Source of the DNA: Phallusia mammillata
Taxonomy: Eukaryota > Chordata > Ascidiacea > Phlebobranchia > Ascidiidae
NCBI GenBank assembly: GCA_003260075.1
Contig: QLIY01000347.1
Coordinates: forward strand, 82,888 to 146,887
DNA length: 64,000 nt
Direction: 5' to 3'
Shown piece after piece: positions 29,401 through 44,173 of the stretch. The notes beneath the pieces are model-generated. The model was not told the origin of the DNA and made no database searches. It worked only from the letters and a program-made list of their open reading frames with translations. The position numbers and the translations under genes are program-made. The stretch's first letter is position 1, and each line of letters begins with the position of its first letter.

Positions 29401-32400
29401 GTTGAGAACAGCGGGTGCTCGTGTCATGTTGTGTGTGAAACTCTCCATCATCTGAGAAGCTTCCTGAGCTGAGGAAAGGTTGGGGACACTCACACTGGCT
29501 GTCACCTGTCAATCAAAATCAGAATTTGATGTGCAAAAAATCTTGTGTTTAAGAAGAGGCCATACGAGGTATTTATGGAGGGGTATATAGTAGTATGTAG
29601 AGTTTTTTTGTGGCTAGGGGGGACAAATTGGGCTTGGTCCGTCACACTATAAATTTATACAGACAAGCCGGTTAATCGCATAACATAACCAAGTTTCCCA
29701 GGTTTTTTTATGCAAATAACTGCATTAATGCGATTAACAGGACAATTATCTCAACTAGCTAAGGTTGGGATTTAGAATCCTTGTGCATTTGACCCGATTA
29801 TGCGATGGAGCGAAGTCATCTGTATCGTTCTTAGTGTGAAAAGTTATGCTTAAAATGGTCTTTCCTGTTAGTAACACAAGGAAATCCGTTTAAGCGGAAT
29901 TGAAGTTAATCCCACAAAGATCTTTAACAAATTTAAATTGCAATTAACCAGATTAGTTTATGCCATTGAAATGTGGATTTATATTATAATGTAGCTCTTA
30001 CCGGTTCGCCAGTGGTAAGCAGAAGATGATTTCCCTCATTACTGCTGCTTGATCGATGTGACGATGATGAACCACTAGAGGGACGGAGGGAGAATTTCTG
30101 GAAACAGCGTTTGATCAGTTAGGGAGCTATAAGCGCAACACCTAGCATCTAAAAACTGCAAATTATGTGTAGTATATTATGTAATCACGGGTCACCAATA
30201 ATCAGTTATAGCAAGGGTGGGCAACCTGCGGCCCGCGGGCCAAATGCGGCCCTTGATTAAAGGTTGTGCGGCCCGCAAAGACGCTTGGATTTCAAATGTA
30301 CTGACAAACGAGTCCAATTATATCATATTTTTGAGCTGATTAATGCTCCCGATGCTAGAATCAAATGCGAATTTTACTTGTAGTTAAGCATATTTGGTAA
30401 GCAACAAAGTAAAATCACTTTGTGTTATACACAAATGTGACCCGCGATCTAATTTTGGCTTTTGTATTTGGCCCCACGGTAACAAAGGTTGCCCACCCCT
30501 GAGTTATAGCATTTAACCTAAAAAAAATTTGCCGACCACTGTCTTACATAACCTACGCAGCAGGCATCTTCAGTACCTTATTCAATTAGGATTGCAAAAA
30601 ACATACATGTTAGAAATTCACCTTTTCCATATCACCGTGTACAGACTCCAATGAAACGCTCTTCTGTCCCGGTGAAGATGAAGTGATGGACTCTTCCTCC
30701 TTGGATTGCAAAGAAGCGGATGTTGTGGTGGTGGCGAGACTGCTCATGGATTCCTCTCCTCTCTGCACGAGCATCTGGAGGACGTCCAACTCCGAGAGCG
30801 AGTCGGAAGGAAGAGATTCAGATGAGGAGTTTGTTGATGCCACACTCGATACAACAGATTTCCTAAAATTTTAATAAAAATATTTTTAACGTTGTTATTA
30901 CAAAAACTAGGATAGCCTTAATACACTGCTAGTGACGTAAGAGACCTAGGAAAGTTACAAAACTAGCGTTGAATAGGGAATGTTCGTGGCGTCACAATGT
31001 ACCGAGCGTGCTCGGCCGAGCATTAACGTGAGATGCTAAGTGATCGACCAAACAGAAAATTTGCAGTTTTGGCCCAGCCGTAACAAAAACCATATTCCAC
31101 GTATAGTATAATAGTGCCTGGTTCAGTAGTTTTCGAGTATTTTCTGTCATGATCGAGATAATGTTTTACTAAAACCTAGTGGCTCATTTTATTTGGCAAC
31201 ATGGTAAGTTATTTGAAGCTTGTTGCGAAACATTCACGCAGAGTTTTAAGGACTTTTTTAGACATAAAGTTGGAAAGTTGCTTTTGAACACAATCAACCA
31301 GTTCTTTTTAATTTTTGGCAACTCGTGCGCTGTAACTTTCGCATTGGTGCATGGCTCAAGCGCAAACATCTTTATGGCCCAACGCCAACGGTTAAAAACA
31401 CTGGGATAAGAGCATGAAAACTAGAGCGCAAATCGTATACATTTTGAAACAACGTGTTTGGTTAATAAGTAACGGGAAGATTTTTGCGAGTTTACAGAAT
31501 ATAAAACAGAATTTTTTTTTGATGTTTAAGTTACGCTGCGAGAAATATGTAAGGAATGAAATACTTGCTGCTTTCTGTCTCACTTTAAGGCATTTGGAAT
31601 CGCTGCAACCAGCCGCGTCGTCTTAACATTACATACATTTTAAAACAAGTGCAACATACCATGTGGATTTGACGTTTTGTTGAGATTCCGGTGGTTTTTC
31701 AGGATTATCAGTTTCTTTTGCGAATTTCGGTGAACTTATTGGTCGTCTCATGTTGGGTACGACCACTGGCTCCTGTCGAATAAATAAATGTTTAAAAAAC
31801 GACAGAATATGTACCATAAGCTGACTTAGGATTTTGGACACACTCTTGTACTAATCGTTACCAGATGGCCGCTTAAAGCAAGTAGTGTTGCGGTTAGGAA
31901 ATAGTCCGACACGTTATATAGACCAAGGGTCGGCAACCTTTTTTGCACTGCGGCCCGTCCCCCCCCCCTTGGAATCGCTGCAACCAGCCGCGTCGTCTTA
32001 ACATTACATACATTTTGAAAGCTTAGTGTTACGTACCATGTGGATTTGACGTTTTGTTGAGATTCTGGTGGTTTTTCAGGATTATCAGTTTCTTTTGCAA
32101 ATTTTGGTGAACTTATCGGTCGTCTCATGTTGGGAACGACCACTGGCTCCTGTCGACGAAAAAAAATGTTCAAAAAAAAATTCTGCAGAATATATACCGT
32201 AAGTTGACTAAGGTTTTTCACACACTTTTGTCGCCCCATTTGTACATCGTTGCCAGATGGTCGCATAAAGCAAGTAGTGTTGCGGTTAGGAAATAGCCCG
32301 ACCCGTTATATAGACTAACATAAGTAACACAGTGTAGATGACACTGTGAAAGAACCTTATTGGCTGTCATGAATTTACCGTTAGGTTAGGTCTCTCAGTT

Positions 32401-35400
32401 TATGGCGGAATGATAGTTAGTCATATTAAGTTTTTATGCAACAAACATTAGTTAAAAAAGCGGTGCGCCAAATCTTGCCAGGATTAAATTAGTCCCACAT
32501 TACACAAAATGCACCTCACTCCTTGAGCATGTGAATTTACGCATCCAATATTGTATTATAGCGCATGTAGCGAGCATTTTACTTGATACAAAATACATTT
32601 AATTAAAGCATAAAGATATTCATTGATAAATAAGCTGCAGACAGTGCACACCGTTTCAAACTTATTAAGCTATAAGCATTGTTCCTTTTCCCCAAAAATG
32701 TCGTTATTTTTTAACTGAGCTATTGTTTTGTCTCACTTCCAACAATCAAGTCAAACCCGTGCTACAAGTGGAAGTAAACCTGGGCCTGAGCTGTCGTGAG
32801 ATGTACGAAGTATTTTCTATGAGCAAAGAGTTGGTCGAACAGAGTGTTTCTGGCCACCCCCCCCCCGAAGTAAACCTGGGCCTGAGCTGTCGTGAGATGT
32901 ACGAAGTATTTTCTGTGAACAAAGAGTTGTTCGAACAGAGTGTTTCTGGCCCAAATTGTGTCATGCGATATGTCATGGCTCGTATATGTTCAAAAAGATT
33001 GTCAAAAATTTTTTTTTCGGTTGTCCTGCATTTGGGGCTTATCCGATGGCAACCCTGTCTACCATTTCAGCTAGTGACAAAACACTTACCCCAGCTGAAC
33101 AAAGCTTTCTAATTCGTCTTCTGACAAATGCAGGCTCCAGATTTTGATACGATCCCAACTGGCAAGTCCTCCCATCCATCAACTCCGGACTTTTTCTTGG
33201 ATCCAGAGTGAGATCAACGTATTTATCTTCTCCCCCCCCCCGGATCCAGAGTGAGATCAACGTATTTGTCTTCTTCTTGCATCTCGTCTGCTCCTCCGTA
33301 AGATGAAGATGAGGAAGAGCTTGATCCGCTCCGAGCCACCAAGGAGGAGCCATGATCAGAGGAGCTCTCCTGTTTCTTGGAGGATGCAGATCCATCTTTC
33401 ATATACTTGGTTGAAGATTTGGATGAGGATTTTTTTCCATCTCTGCCGGAACGAAATGCTCTCACCTGTAGGAAATGGTTTAATTTGTTATTTAAAACAA
33501 ATGATCTAACTAAAGTTCAAAGGTTATTTTAAATTGCTCGGGTTTATAAACTTAACGTTCTATTTTTTTTCTTCACCAAAGTAACTTAGAACTGTTAATA
33601 ATAATAATAAAATCGAAAAAAAGATTTTTTATATGTTTTGTATTGCTCATGCCCGAACCAGCTCATTTCTTTAGTAAACAGCTTAGTAATTTCGCATTTA
33701 GAATCCACAACGAAATAAGATTATATTGTTTTAAACTTGATGGACCACTTCGGTGCCACAGAAAAAAAGTCAACTATGATCATCGAAAAAAAAATCACGA
33801 AAAAATCTCATCACAAAAGAATCACAAAAAAATCTATACAAATGAATTCAGATTTAAAGACATATATCAATACAACGCGACTCGCCAGTTTTGCGAAGGC
33901 ATAAGACTAGTGCATTTTGAAGTAGAAAACCAGAGTATTTGCTACGGTAAAAAGCATCACGTTTAACTCCACTCAAAAACACTCGACTAATGCCCAAAAT
34001 TGCACCTTTACGGTACTGATAAAACCTGCAATGTTCTTACCATTGAGAGAACAGAACGCTGAGATTTCTGTGACTCAGTGGTGTTGTTCGCATCCTTGCT
34101 CTGTGAATTGCGGCTCCCCTCGTTGTTTTTGGCATTATTGTTGCGATGATTAAGTCTATAGTTACGATACGATCCAACTGGCGTTTCTGGTGTATGTCGG
34201 GAGTAAAACTGAAAATACATTTATTTGTGATTAACCGTTTCAAAGTGAGGTAGCAAAATGTGACATTTAGTATTTTTTTAGAAGATCTTTCCCTTCAACA
34301 GTAGGCATCTTGTTGCATATTTTTTGTTGATTAAAGTAGGCTGGTGCAATCTGCGACCCGCGGGCCAAATACTACCCACTGACAATTAATGTTGACGTTT
34401 GGATAGTGGATAAAGTATGGCCTTCTAAACTCTTTGGTAGCGTAAAAATCATTTTTTAGTTTCTAAACTGCGTTCTGCACTATTTTTTAACCTTTTGGCT
34501 ATAATCAGTTTAGAATTTTATTGACAGATAAGACACACAGGTTTACCTCCATTATCAGCAAATGCAAACTCTCCCTCCCATTCTGTTCCAAAAGTTATAT
34601 TTTCCTGTTTATCTTTCTTTTTTTGCAGTCATTATAACAAAGTCCCCCCCCCCGCGTTTTTAAAAATGTTACATTTAGTATTTTTTAGAAGATCTTTTCC
34701 TCCATAATAGGCATCCAGCTGCTCATTTTTTGTTGATTAAAGCAGGCTGGTGCAATCTGCGACCCGCGGGCCAAATGCTACCCACTGACAATTAATGTTG
34801 ACGTTTGGATAGTGGATAAAGTATGGCCTTCTAAACTCTTTGGTGGCGTAAAAATCATTGTTTCTAAACAGATTAATGGGTTCTACGCTATTTTTTAACT
34901 TTTCGGCTATAATTAGTTTGGAATTTTACTCGTAGGCTAACTGTTAATTCAATATTTTTGGGAAGCACCAAATTAATCAACTTGGTTTTTGTTATTTACG
35001 GAACGGACCGCGGTCTAATGATCTTTACCGTTTTCGGCCCGTTAGTGATAAAAGTTGGCTTGAAGTGAGGTTTAATGCTGGTGACATCTTAAACCTTTTG
35101 GCCTTTTCCCGCCGATGTTACTACGCAACTAAACTCACCGAAAAAGCAAACCAAGGTAGATGTTCAGAACTTTAAAAAAATTTGACAAACACTTATCTTT
35201 ACATATTGGCAATTTTAAGGCGTTTTTTAAAAACACATCTGGTAAATTTTGCGTTGACATAATATACTATTGTGCTACTGAATAATAAAGTTGAATGTTT
35301 ACTATTGAAAAATGCTGTTAAACACTACAAAACATATCGATACACAGCATACCTGTTCGTATCTTGCATGACGACTTGCGTTGTGAAACCGGTTGTTTCG

Positions 35401-35548
35401 CATCAGTGACGACAGCACACCGTCCCCCCCCCCATTGTGCTACTGAATAATAAAGTTGAATGTTTACTATTGAAAAATGCTATTGAACACTGCAGAACAT
35501 ACCGATACATACCTGTTCGTATCTTGCATGACGACTTGCGTTGTGAAA

Positions 35549-35601
<53 letters not shown>

Positions 35602-38600
35602 CATTTGTTATCGCGCAGTGTTTTCGTTGCGTTGTGACGTGCTTGCTGTTAATTTTTCCCCTTTGTTTATTATTCAGTGTTTTAACCCTGATGAAGGCGA
35701 CCTGTATAGGACGTCGTAACGTCAGATTAAAAATACATTTGCCAGAAGAGCTCTATAAACTTGATAGTATGCCTGGCAGCAATAGCTTATGTATATATTC
35801 AGGTTATTTACTTCGGTAACCGAAATTTTAGCAATATCGCATTTTATGTTAAAATAAACATTCCGTTTAATCGCATGTTTCGTTTTACAGCATATTTTAG
35901 TCTATTGAATTATAAAATTTTACATAATTGCGCCCCCCCCCCATCCCCTTTACCCCCATCATCATCCGGGGACGCTAACTTCAGATCGTATTTTCCATCG
36001 GCACCCATTCTGTAGAGGTTCGATACCCCGTTGTCCCAAGTCACATCGAGCCAGCCTGGGAATATAAAGATACATCGGTTAAGCGTTAAGGCATACACTG
36101 GTTAATTGCATTTGCATGTGCTATTTGTTTTCTTCGTTTGATCTATTATTTCATTTAGTTACATTTTACATTTAACTGAATATTTCACTTACTCACACAT
36201 TCCGTTCAATTGCATATTTCGCTTAAATGCATTTTACTTAATGGGACCTTCTGCTTAATTGCATATTCCGCTTTGACGGCATACCCCCCCCCCTCCGTTT
36301 AATTGCATTTTTCAGTTAAATGCATGTTTTATCTAATTGTGTGTTCAGTTTGATTAGCTAGCTGCATATTTCGTTTAATTTGTTATTTTTTCAACTACAC
36401 ATTTTTATTAATTGCAAATTTTACTTAATTCGCGCATTCCGTTTAATAACATAATCTGGATGATCGCATATTTCTTAGTATATTCTGTTTAACTACATTT
36501 TCCGTTCAATTGCATATTTCGCTTAATTGCGTAGGATATGTGAATTCCAATCCTTACCGTTTACAACAGATGCATTGACGGTTCCAACACTTTTCCCATC
36601 CTGGTTTCTCCATTTCCAGTCAGGACCTCTTACTACCCGTGCACCCGGTACCATCTGCTTCAAAGTCTGCAAATAAACAATCACATATAATTTACCTGTA
36701 GACTATGCAAACTTGTCCGCCAGCAAGGTCTCATTAGTACAGCCAATGAACCGTGTTTTTTTAATAGTGTGGTCAGAACACGGGATTTCAATTATTGACT
36801 GTAAACCATGTCTCACCACAAGTGGCAAATCTTTGACAAACCGTTTTGCTGACATTTATTGGTTTATCTATTCTCGGTTATTTTTTAAAATCGCTCGTTG
36901 TGTGTTAAATATCTGACCAACTTTGAGAATAAAAGAAATGTTAGAGCTTCATTCATAACTGAGAATATTATGCTAAAAGAAGACGTTTTAAAGAAACCAG
37001 AGCCATTCTGTTGACAAGTAGACATTTTGGTAGAAAGTTCGGGTTGATAAAAATGAAATGAAGTTTCAACAAAATGGGCTTGATTCGGGCCTGACTGAAC
37101 ATTCGGTCTCATTTGTGCCGCCACTTCACTAACATACGGTCTATCGGGACTGCGTTTTTTAAACCTGGTTCGCCACGGGTTTTGGGCTTGTACCTTCTGA
37201 TTTGGGCCCAAATTTCATGACTTACAACTCCTAATTCATACAAAAGAACTATTTTTGACGAACAAATCTTTGACCTGGGACTTCAGTATCTTTCTTTGTT
37301 TCCTGTGGTTGGATCCAGGCTGGTCATCGCAAACCCCTGTCACAAGTCCATAGATTTCGAAGCCGGACACCGACAGATAAGCCATCTGCTTGCTGGAGTT
37401 CTTGCCGTTCTGCTGGAGTCGGAAATGTCTCCAACCCTTCGTTTCGTTTGCCTGACCTGGAATCTGCCAACTAGCAGTGGATCTAACAAAATATGAAACT
37501 ATTATATAATACGTTGTGTAGCACGCAAGTGAGATAGTATACACATATGCCAAACCGCCCTTGTTTCAAAGATTTGTCTTTTATTTTGATGGACAACGTC
37601 AAAATATTTCAACTTTTTCTAATTTCGAAGAAATGTCGATATTTTTTAATTTCCATCTTATTTGTTCCTAGCTTTTATAACGTTCAGTATTTTAGAAGTT
37701 TGTCACCATAATTTGACTTAATAATAATCAACTTGCAAAAAATGTCTGTAACACTAATTTATTAGTATAAGTGGTAGCAAAAACTGAATACATATGAATC
37801 CACATTAAGACATGTTTGCTAAATTGGCTATCTGGGTACCAAATAGATGCTAGATTATGCAAAATCGTGTGTCTGAAAACTTTAAAATACGCCTCTTACA
37901 TCACTGTTATCATAGGTGAAAGCAAAGCATTTTTTAAGCATTCATTTAAAGAGCAATACATGAAGAATCTATACATTTAAAAACTCATTTTTCCATACCC
38001 TGGTTCATTGAGAGATTGATCGTCATTATGGGTGATGAGAGTCGTCCAGTTTAAACCGTCCTTGGAAGCTTGTAGAAGCCAACTACGTAACGCTGATTTG
38101 CTGTATCCTCGAGAATGTCGGATCGTGTACATTGAAGGGATGACCCACAAACCTAAAGAAATGAAATGATGTGTATTTTATGTTGTAACAGACCTCTGCA
38201 ATTCGAGGTGGCTTTATTGCTAGGTGAAACTTTGGATAAAATGGAAAATGTTTGAATCTTTGTGAACATAAGATTATAACAACAGCAGTGGGGAAAAAAT
38301 GGTTAAATTTTTTTTTACTTCACAAAAGTCATTTGGTAGTTCATTAATCTATTGTTCAAAACGTACCAAAGTCCATTGAAATCCAAGCGTTCACGCAATC
38401 GCTTGTGTGGCAATTATGTGGATTGGTGTCTCTACTTAAAACGTCCTCCAACTTTCCATAAGGTAAACTTCGTCCATCTGATGAAGTGAGAAACAACAAG
38501 CCGTGGTGAGCTGGATTCACCCAATCTTCACTTGTTCTGCAAACAACAGAAAGTTTATGTTTGTGACTTAAACCCCCGTCTCTCAACCTGGGGTAGCCTG

Positions 38601-41025
38601 TAGGGTTATGGAGTATAAGGACCAAAGCAGGGTGTGCAAGATATCGGGAGGTAACGTTTTAGTCACAACTAGTGATGCACCGAACCCGCCTAAAAACGTT
38701 CGGGCCGAAACCGAATATTCGGCCACGAGGCCGAATAATTTCGGCCGAATCAGGCCGAACCTAAAATCCCCGTTTTTTGGATGGTTTCAACTGAACCTTG
38801 TGTCGTTGATGCGAGTGAAGTGAAATACGACAAATCAAAATCACTTACACCATCTGGAAGCTGTACTAAACTTGCAATATTTTGCAGACAAAGTGGCTCG
38901 TATTTTTTCGATACAACAATTAGTTAATTAATGACGTTTTGTATCCCCCCCCCCATAATACGTTGTGTAGCACGCAAGAAGTGAAATAGTATACACATAT
39001 GCCAAACCGCTCTTATTTCAAAGATTTGTTTTTATTTTGATGGACAACGTCCTGAAAAACATTTTTCTTATTTCTATGAAATGTCGTTATTTTTTACTTT
39101 CCATCTTATTTGCTCCTAGCTTTTACAATGTTTGGTATTTTAGAAGTTTGTCACCATAATTTGTAACTTAATATTAATCAACTTGCAAAAAAGGTCTGTA
39201 ACACTAATTTATTAGTAAGTTGTAGTGAAAACTGAATACATATGAATCCACATTAAAACATGTTTGCTAAATTGGCTATCTGGGTAACAATTATATGCTG
39301 GATTATTATGCAAAATTGTTTGTCTAAAAACTTTAAATATCCGTCTTACTTCATTCTTATCATGGTAAAGGCAATAAGTTTTTAAGCATTTACTTGAAAA
39401 GCGATACATGAAAAACTTATATATTTCAATTTTCATTTCCTCATACCCTGGTTCATTGAGATATTGATCATCATTATGGGTGATTAAAGTTGTCCAGTTT
39501 AAACCGTCCTTGGAAGCTTGCAGGAGCCAACTACGTAACGCTGATTTGCTGTATCCTCGAGAATGACGGATCGTGTACATAGAAGGGATGACCCACAAAC
39601 CTTAAGAAATGAAATGAATGTTTATTGTAAGTTGAAACAAGCCAATGCGATTTGCGGCTCTTTTTTGTAGTGGTGAAGCAAGACTGCCTTTACCGAAATC
39701 GAGCATAATATCCCCTTTCTGATGGGTGCTTTAAACTGAACTGATGCTATTGATGTAGGTGAATTCAAAAATGAGACTCAAAAAATACTTTTACAATACG
39801 CAACCTGCACAAAACATGTAGATACAACAACTAGTTAATTTGCAATACTTTAAATTGTTTGATTTAAGTTTAGGCATTAATTTCATACACTTAAAAAAGT
39901 CGGTTTCGGCCGAAATATAGCTTATATTCTATAGACAGGGTTGCCATACTGTCCTTATTTCTAAGATTTGTTCTTATTTTGAAGGGCAATAAAATTTAAA
40001 AAAATTATTAAAATTTAGTAAAATTTATTGTCCTTATTTCTAAGAAATGTCCTTGTTTTTTTACCAAAGTTCTTATCTGTCTTATTTTCAACAATTACAA
40101 GGAACAAACAAAGTAAAATTACAGTCAAATCCCTGCTACAGGGAAAAGTAAACCTGGGCTGTCGTGAGATGCACGAAGTATATTCTACGAACAAGGAGTT
40201 GCTGAAACAGATTGTTTTTGGCAAAATATATGGAATATGTCATGGCTCGAATAAATGCAAAAATTTGTTCGAAAATGTATGTTTCGTGTCGCATAAAAAT
40301 GTAATTTTTTGAATGTCCTTTGTTTGGCGTCCATGTCGATGTCAACCCTGGCTATAGGCAGGGTTGCAATACCGTCCTTATTTCTAAGATTTGTCCTTAT
40401 TTTGAAGGNCCATTGCCACTAACCGGTGCAACTAAGCGGAATGTGTGATTAGCCATTTTCCATGACACAGATTCGTCTATAATAGGCAGTTTATCCGCAA
40501 ACAACCTAATCTGAAACGGTACCCGTTGGATTCAGTTAACTGCGTCCGAGTAACCCGTTGCAGATACTCCTAGCCACCACAGGTTTTCTTGAACAGTATC
40601 CGATGTTGGGGTGTGTAGGTTTACTTACTTGGCATTTGTTCCAATCCAATAAACAATACCGTTTCCCCCCCCCCCAACAGCCAAAGGTAAAAAGTTTTCA
40701 TCAAAATCTATTTACCACACAAATATCATTGAAACGTACCAAAGTCCATTGAAATCCAAGCGTTCACGCAATCACTTGTATGGCAATTATGCGGATTGGT
40801 GTCTCTACTTAAAACGTCCTCCAACTTTCCATAAGGTAAACTCCTCCCATCTGATGAAGTGAGAAACAACAAGCCATGGTGAGCTGGATTCACCCAATCT
40901 TCACTTGTTCTGCAAACAAAAACAACGTTGATGTTCAGGTATTACTGTATTACTGTTATTTACCCGCAGTACCTGTTAATTACACATTAATGACACTTGC
41001 CGGTTTAAAAATGTGCTAAACTGGT

Positions 41026-41086
<61 letters not shown>

Positions 41087-42479
41087 TGCTTTTAACTATA
41101 TAGTTTTCGGATAAACAGCAACAACGGTTGTTGTTTTTTCAGCTTTTTCATTGTTCGTCAACTTTAGGCACGAGAGGTAAACCGCTTGGTAACCTTTTTT
41201 GTGCGACGTAAATCAAAAAATCTGCAGTTAACGCGTTAAAACACATAAATACTGCTAAAAAAGTATTACCATAGTCATAAACCTAAAACCCAAACCCTTG
41301 CAGTACAGTACCTACACAATTTTTACGTTACGTCGCACTAACGACGAGTCTCGCTTCAAAAAAAGTTATTTGCACTATTTACGAGTTTTTTCGCATTAAA
41401 ACCGAGTAGTGCATGTACATATAATTTTCTACCATTTCTCCCAATTTGAATAAAGTACTTAGCGAAGGACCAAGCGGACCTGTAGTTATCGAAGGCAACG
41501 AGGGAAACCCGGTGTTAGATAATAAGCATGCAGCATTTCATCCATACATAGCTGAATCCAAATAGGGTACCCGATTGGACCCGGTTAACTGAGCCAGAGT
41601 AAGCGTTACAGAACTCCACAACCGTTATACAGTGGAAACAGTAAACAATCGAACCATAGAGGTGTTTAGATTTACTAACTTGGCATTTGTTCCAATCCAA
41701 TACACGATTCCGTTCTCGTCAAAGTCACTTGTATAGTTGAATCGCTTTTCACCCTCCCGAAGTTTTTTAATATAAGTATGATGCGAGTGATCATAATCGT
41801 GCCATTGCTTCGATGCCTGAACAGATACAGATAATTTTACAACAACAAAAAAACATAGACATATACATACTTCAGTGGTAAAATGTAATGGTTAAGTATG
41901 AAAACATTAAAGTATTGCTCATTTTAAACTAAAGAGCATGTAACATCCTTCTAGTTTTGGGTAATTTTGAAAACGCTTTTATTAGTTGTTTGAACAAAAT
42001 TCATGGCACAACAAATTCTAGGTTCGTTAAGTATTTTAAAACTAAAATTTAACGTTTGATATGTGCTAAGTTAAGTCCCCCCCCCCACCCTCCCGAAGTT
42101 TTTTAATATAGGTGTGATGCGAGTGATCATAATCGTGCCATTGCTTAGAAGCCTGAACAGATACAGATAATTTTAAAACAACAACAAAATAATACAGGTT
42201 AATACAGTAACGGGAAAGTTTTAGTTAGTGTTATCTGTAAATCTGTGACATCTTTATAGTTTTGTAAGCATTTGAAAACGCTTTATTGGAACTTTTAGCA
42301 AAGTTCACGACACAAAAACTAAGTGTGGGTGTACCTAAAAAGATTTTCAAAGGCTTTGGGTGTCGCCAATATTTTACTGAAGTTTTACGTTTATGATAAT
42401 GGTAAGTTAAACGACGTATAATTAGGGAGTAACAATTAACATGGACCAAAAGTTGAAAACAAATCAGTACTTTGTCATT

Positions 42480-42543
<64 letters not shown>

Positions 42544-44077
42544 TGCGCGTAAAAGGTACAACACAAATTAAAAGACGGCCTGTCAATCAATGAATTGAAA
42601 TTGTGACCATAAATTAAAAGAAAATCGGCGCTTTAGCTCAGTAAAAGAAACAATTAAACCAAAAGGCAACATTACATGTCCAAAAAATTTAAAACTAAAT
42701 TTAAACCGACCATTTTAAGTAGATATCTTTCCAAATCTTTGGCAGTTGCCATGGTTTCCATTTTCAGTGTCCTCCCACTGTAGTCGACGAGTCCGCCATC
42801 TTTCTTCTCCTTGGCGCCCACCAGCGGCTGTTTGCACTCCAACACAAATCTCAGTTTGCGGGTGAGTAAGTGCAGACCACCGGTCAAACTGTTTTGCGAG
42901 TCATACAAATAGACTGGAAGCCTGCAAAAAATGACCCAATGTTATCCCCCCCCCCTTTGCACTCCAACACAAATCTCAGTTTGCGGGTGAGTAAGTGCAG
43001 GCCACCGGTCAAACTGTTTTGCGAGTCATACAAATACACTGGAAGCCTGCAAAAAAAGACCCAATGCTGTTTGCTATGTATGTTGTGGTAAAATTCTGAA
43101 TATTTGTATTGTCGAAGTAAGTACTAGGGATGGGCCAAAACTGCAATTGTTGTCGAGCAAGCTCAGGGTATTGTGACGTCACAAACATTGCCATTACACG
43201 GTGTTTTTAACTTTTTTAAGGTCCCTTTTCTGGCCAACGGGGCCATATTTAAGCTCTTAAGGTCTTTATTGACATTTTGGGGGGGGATTTTATGTTAAAA
43301 ATGTTTGGAAAATTGTATGTGCACAACTTCTGACACTCTGCATTTACATGGACAATTGGGTTTGACTAACATACGGGATTTTAGTTTGTGTTTGAAGGGC
43401 CTTTTTACTATACCTGAATAATTATTACTGTCTGCGACTCTGCGCCATATTTTTGCACAAAAACACTTTAATGTCAACCAATATTATTGTCTTTGGACAT
43501 GCAGATAGTAAAAAACTGTACACATACATTATTTAGAACTTTTTGTTTTAAACACAATTGTTTGACATTTACCTTTCGATAGACTCCAGCACAGAAATAA
43601 GCTTCTTCACCAAAATTCGAACAGAAGAATCAGAATTTTGAAAGAAAACAGACACAAATATTTTGATCCTTTGCTGAACATTCACCCCCCCCCCTTTGGA
43701 CATGCAGATAGTAAAAAACTGTGCACAAAGATTATTAAGTTTTTGTTTTTAGCACAGGACAAATTGTTTTACATTTACCTTTCGATAGACTCCAGCACAG
43801 AAATAAGTTTCTTCACCAAAATTCGGACAGAAGCATCAGAATTTTGAAAGAAAACTGACACAAATATTTTGATCCTTTGTTGCACATTCAATGTTGATGA
43901 TTTTTCATTCTGCATATAGTTCATGAAAACAGTCTTTCTCATAGTAAATCAAACTTGCCTTCAATGAATAGATTGCATACTTTGTAATTTTTTTATTTAT
44001 GTATTTACAAAAAAAAATTATGCATTTATTAGACAACTTTTTCTCAACCTTCAATGTGCCAGGACTGAGATAAACCA

Positions 44078-44173
<96 letters not shown>

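Noticed and set aside
32723..33112. 129-codon plus-strand open frame with an internal repeat
   Set aside because: It lies within a truncated MITE and over a C-tract joint; the repeat is the allelic copy, not a protein repeat.
37999..40909. Genuine duplication of HECTD1 exons 22 and 23
   Set aside because: The interleaved order cannot be transcribed into a sensible mRNA and every copy abuts an assembly joint; one copy of each exon completes the frame.
43279..43286. G8 run as the opposite-strand counterpart of the C-tracts
   Set aside because: Only eight bases, no flanking copies, so probably natural.
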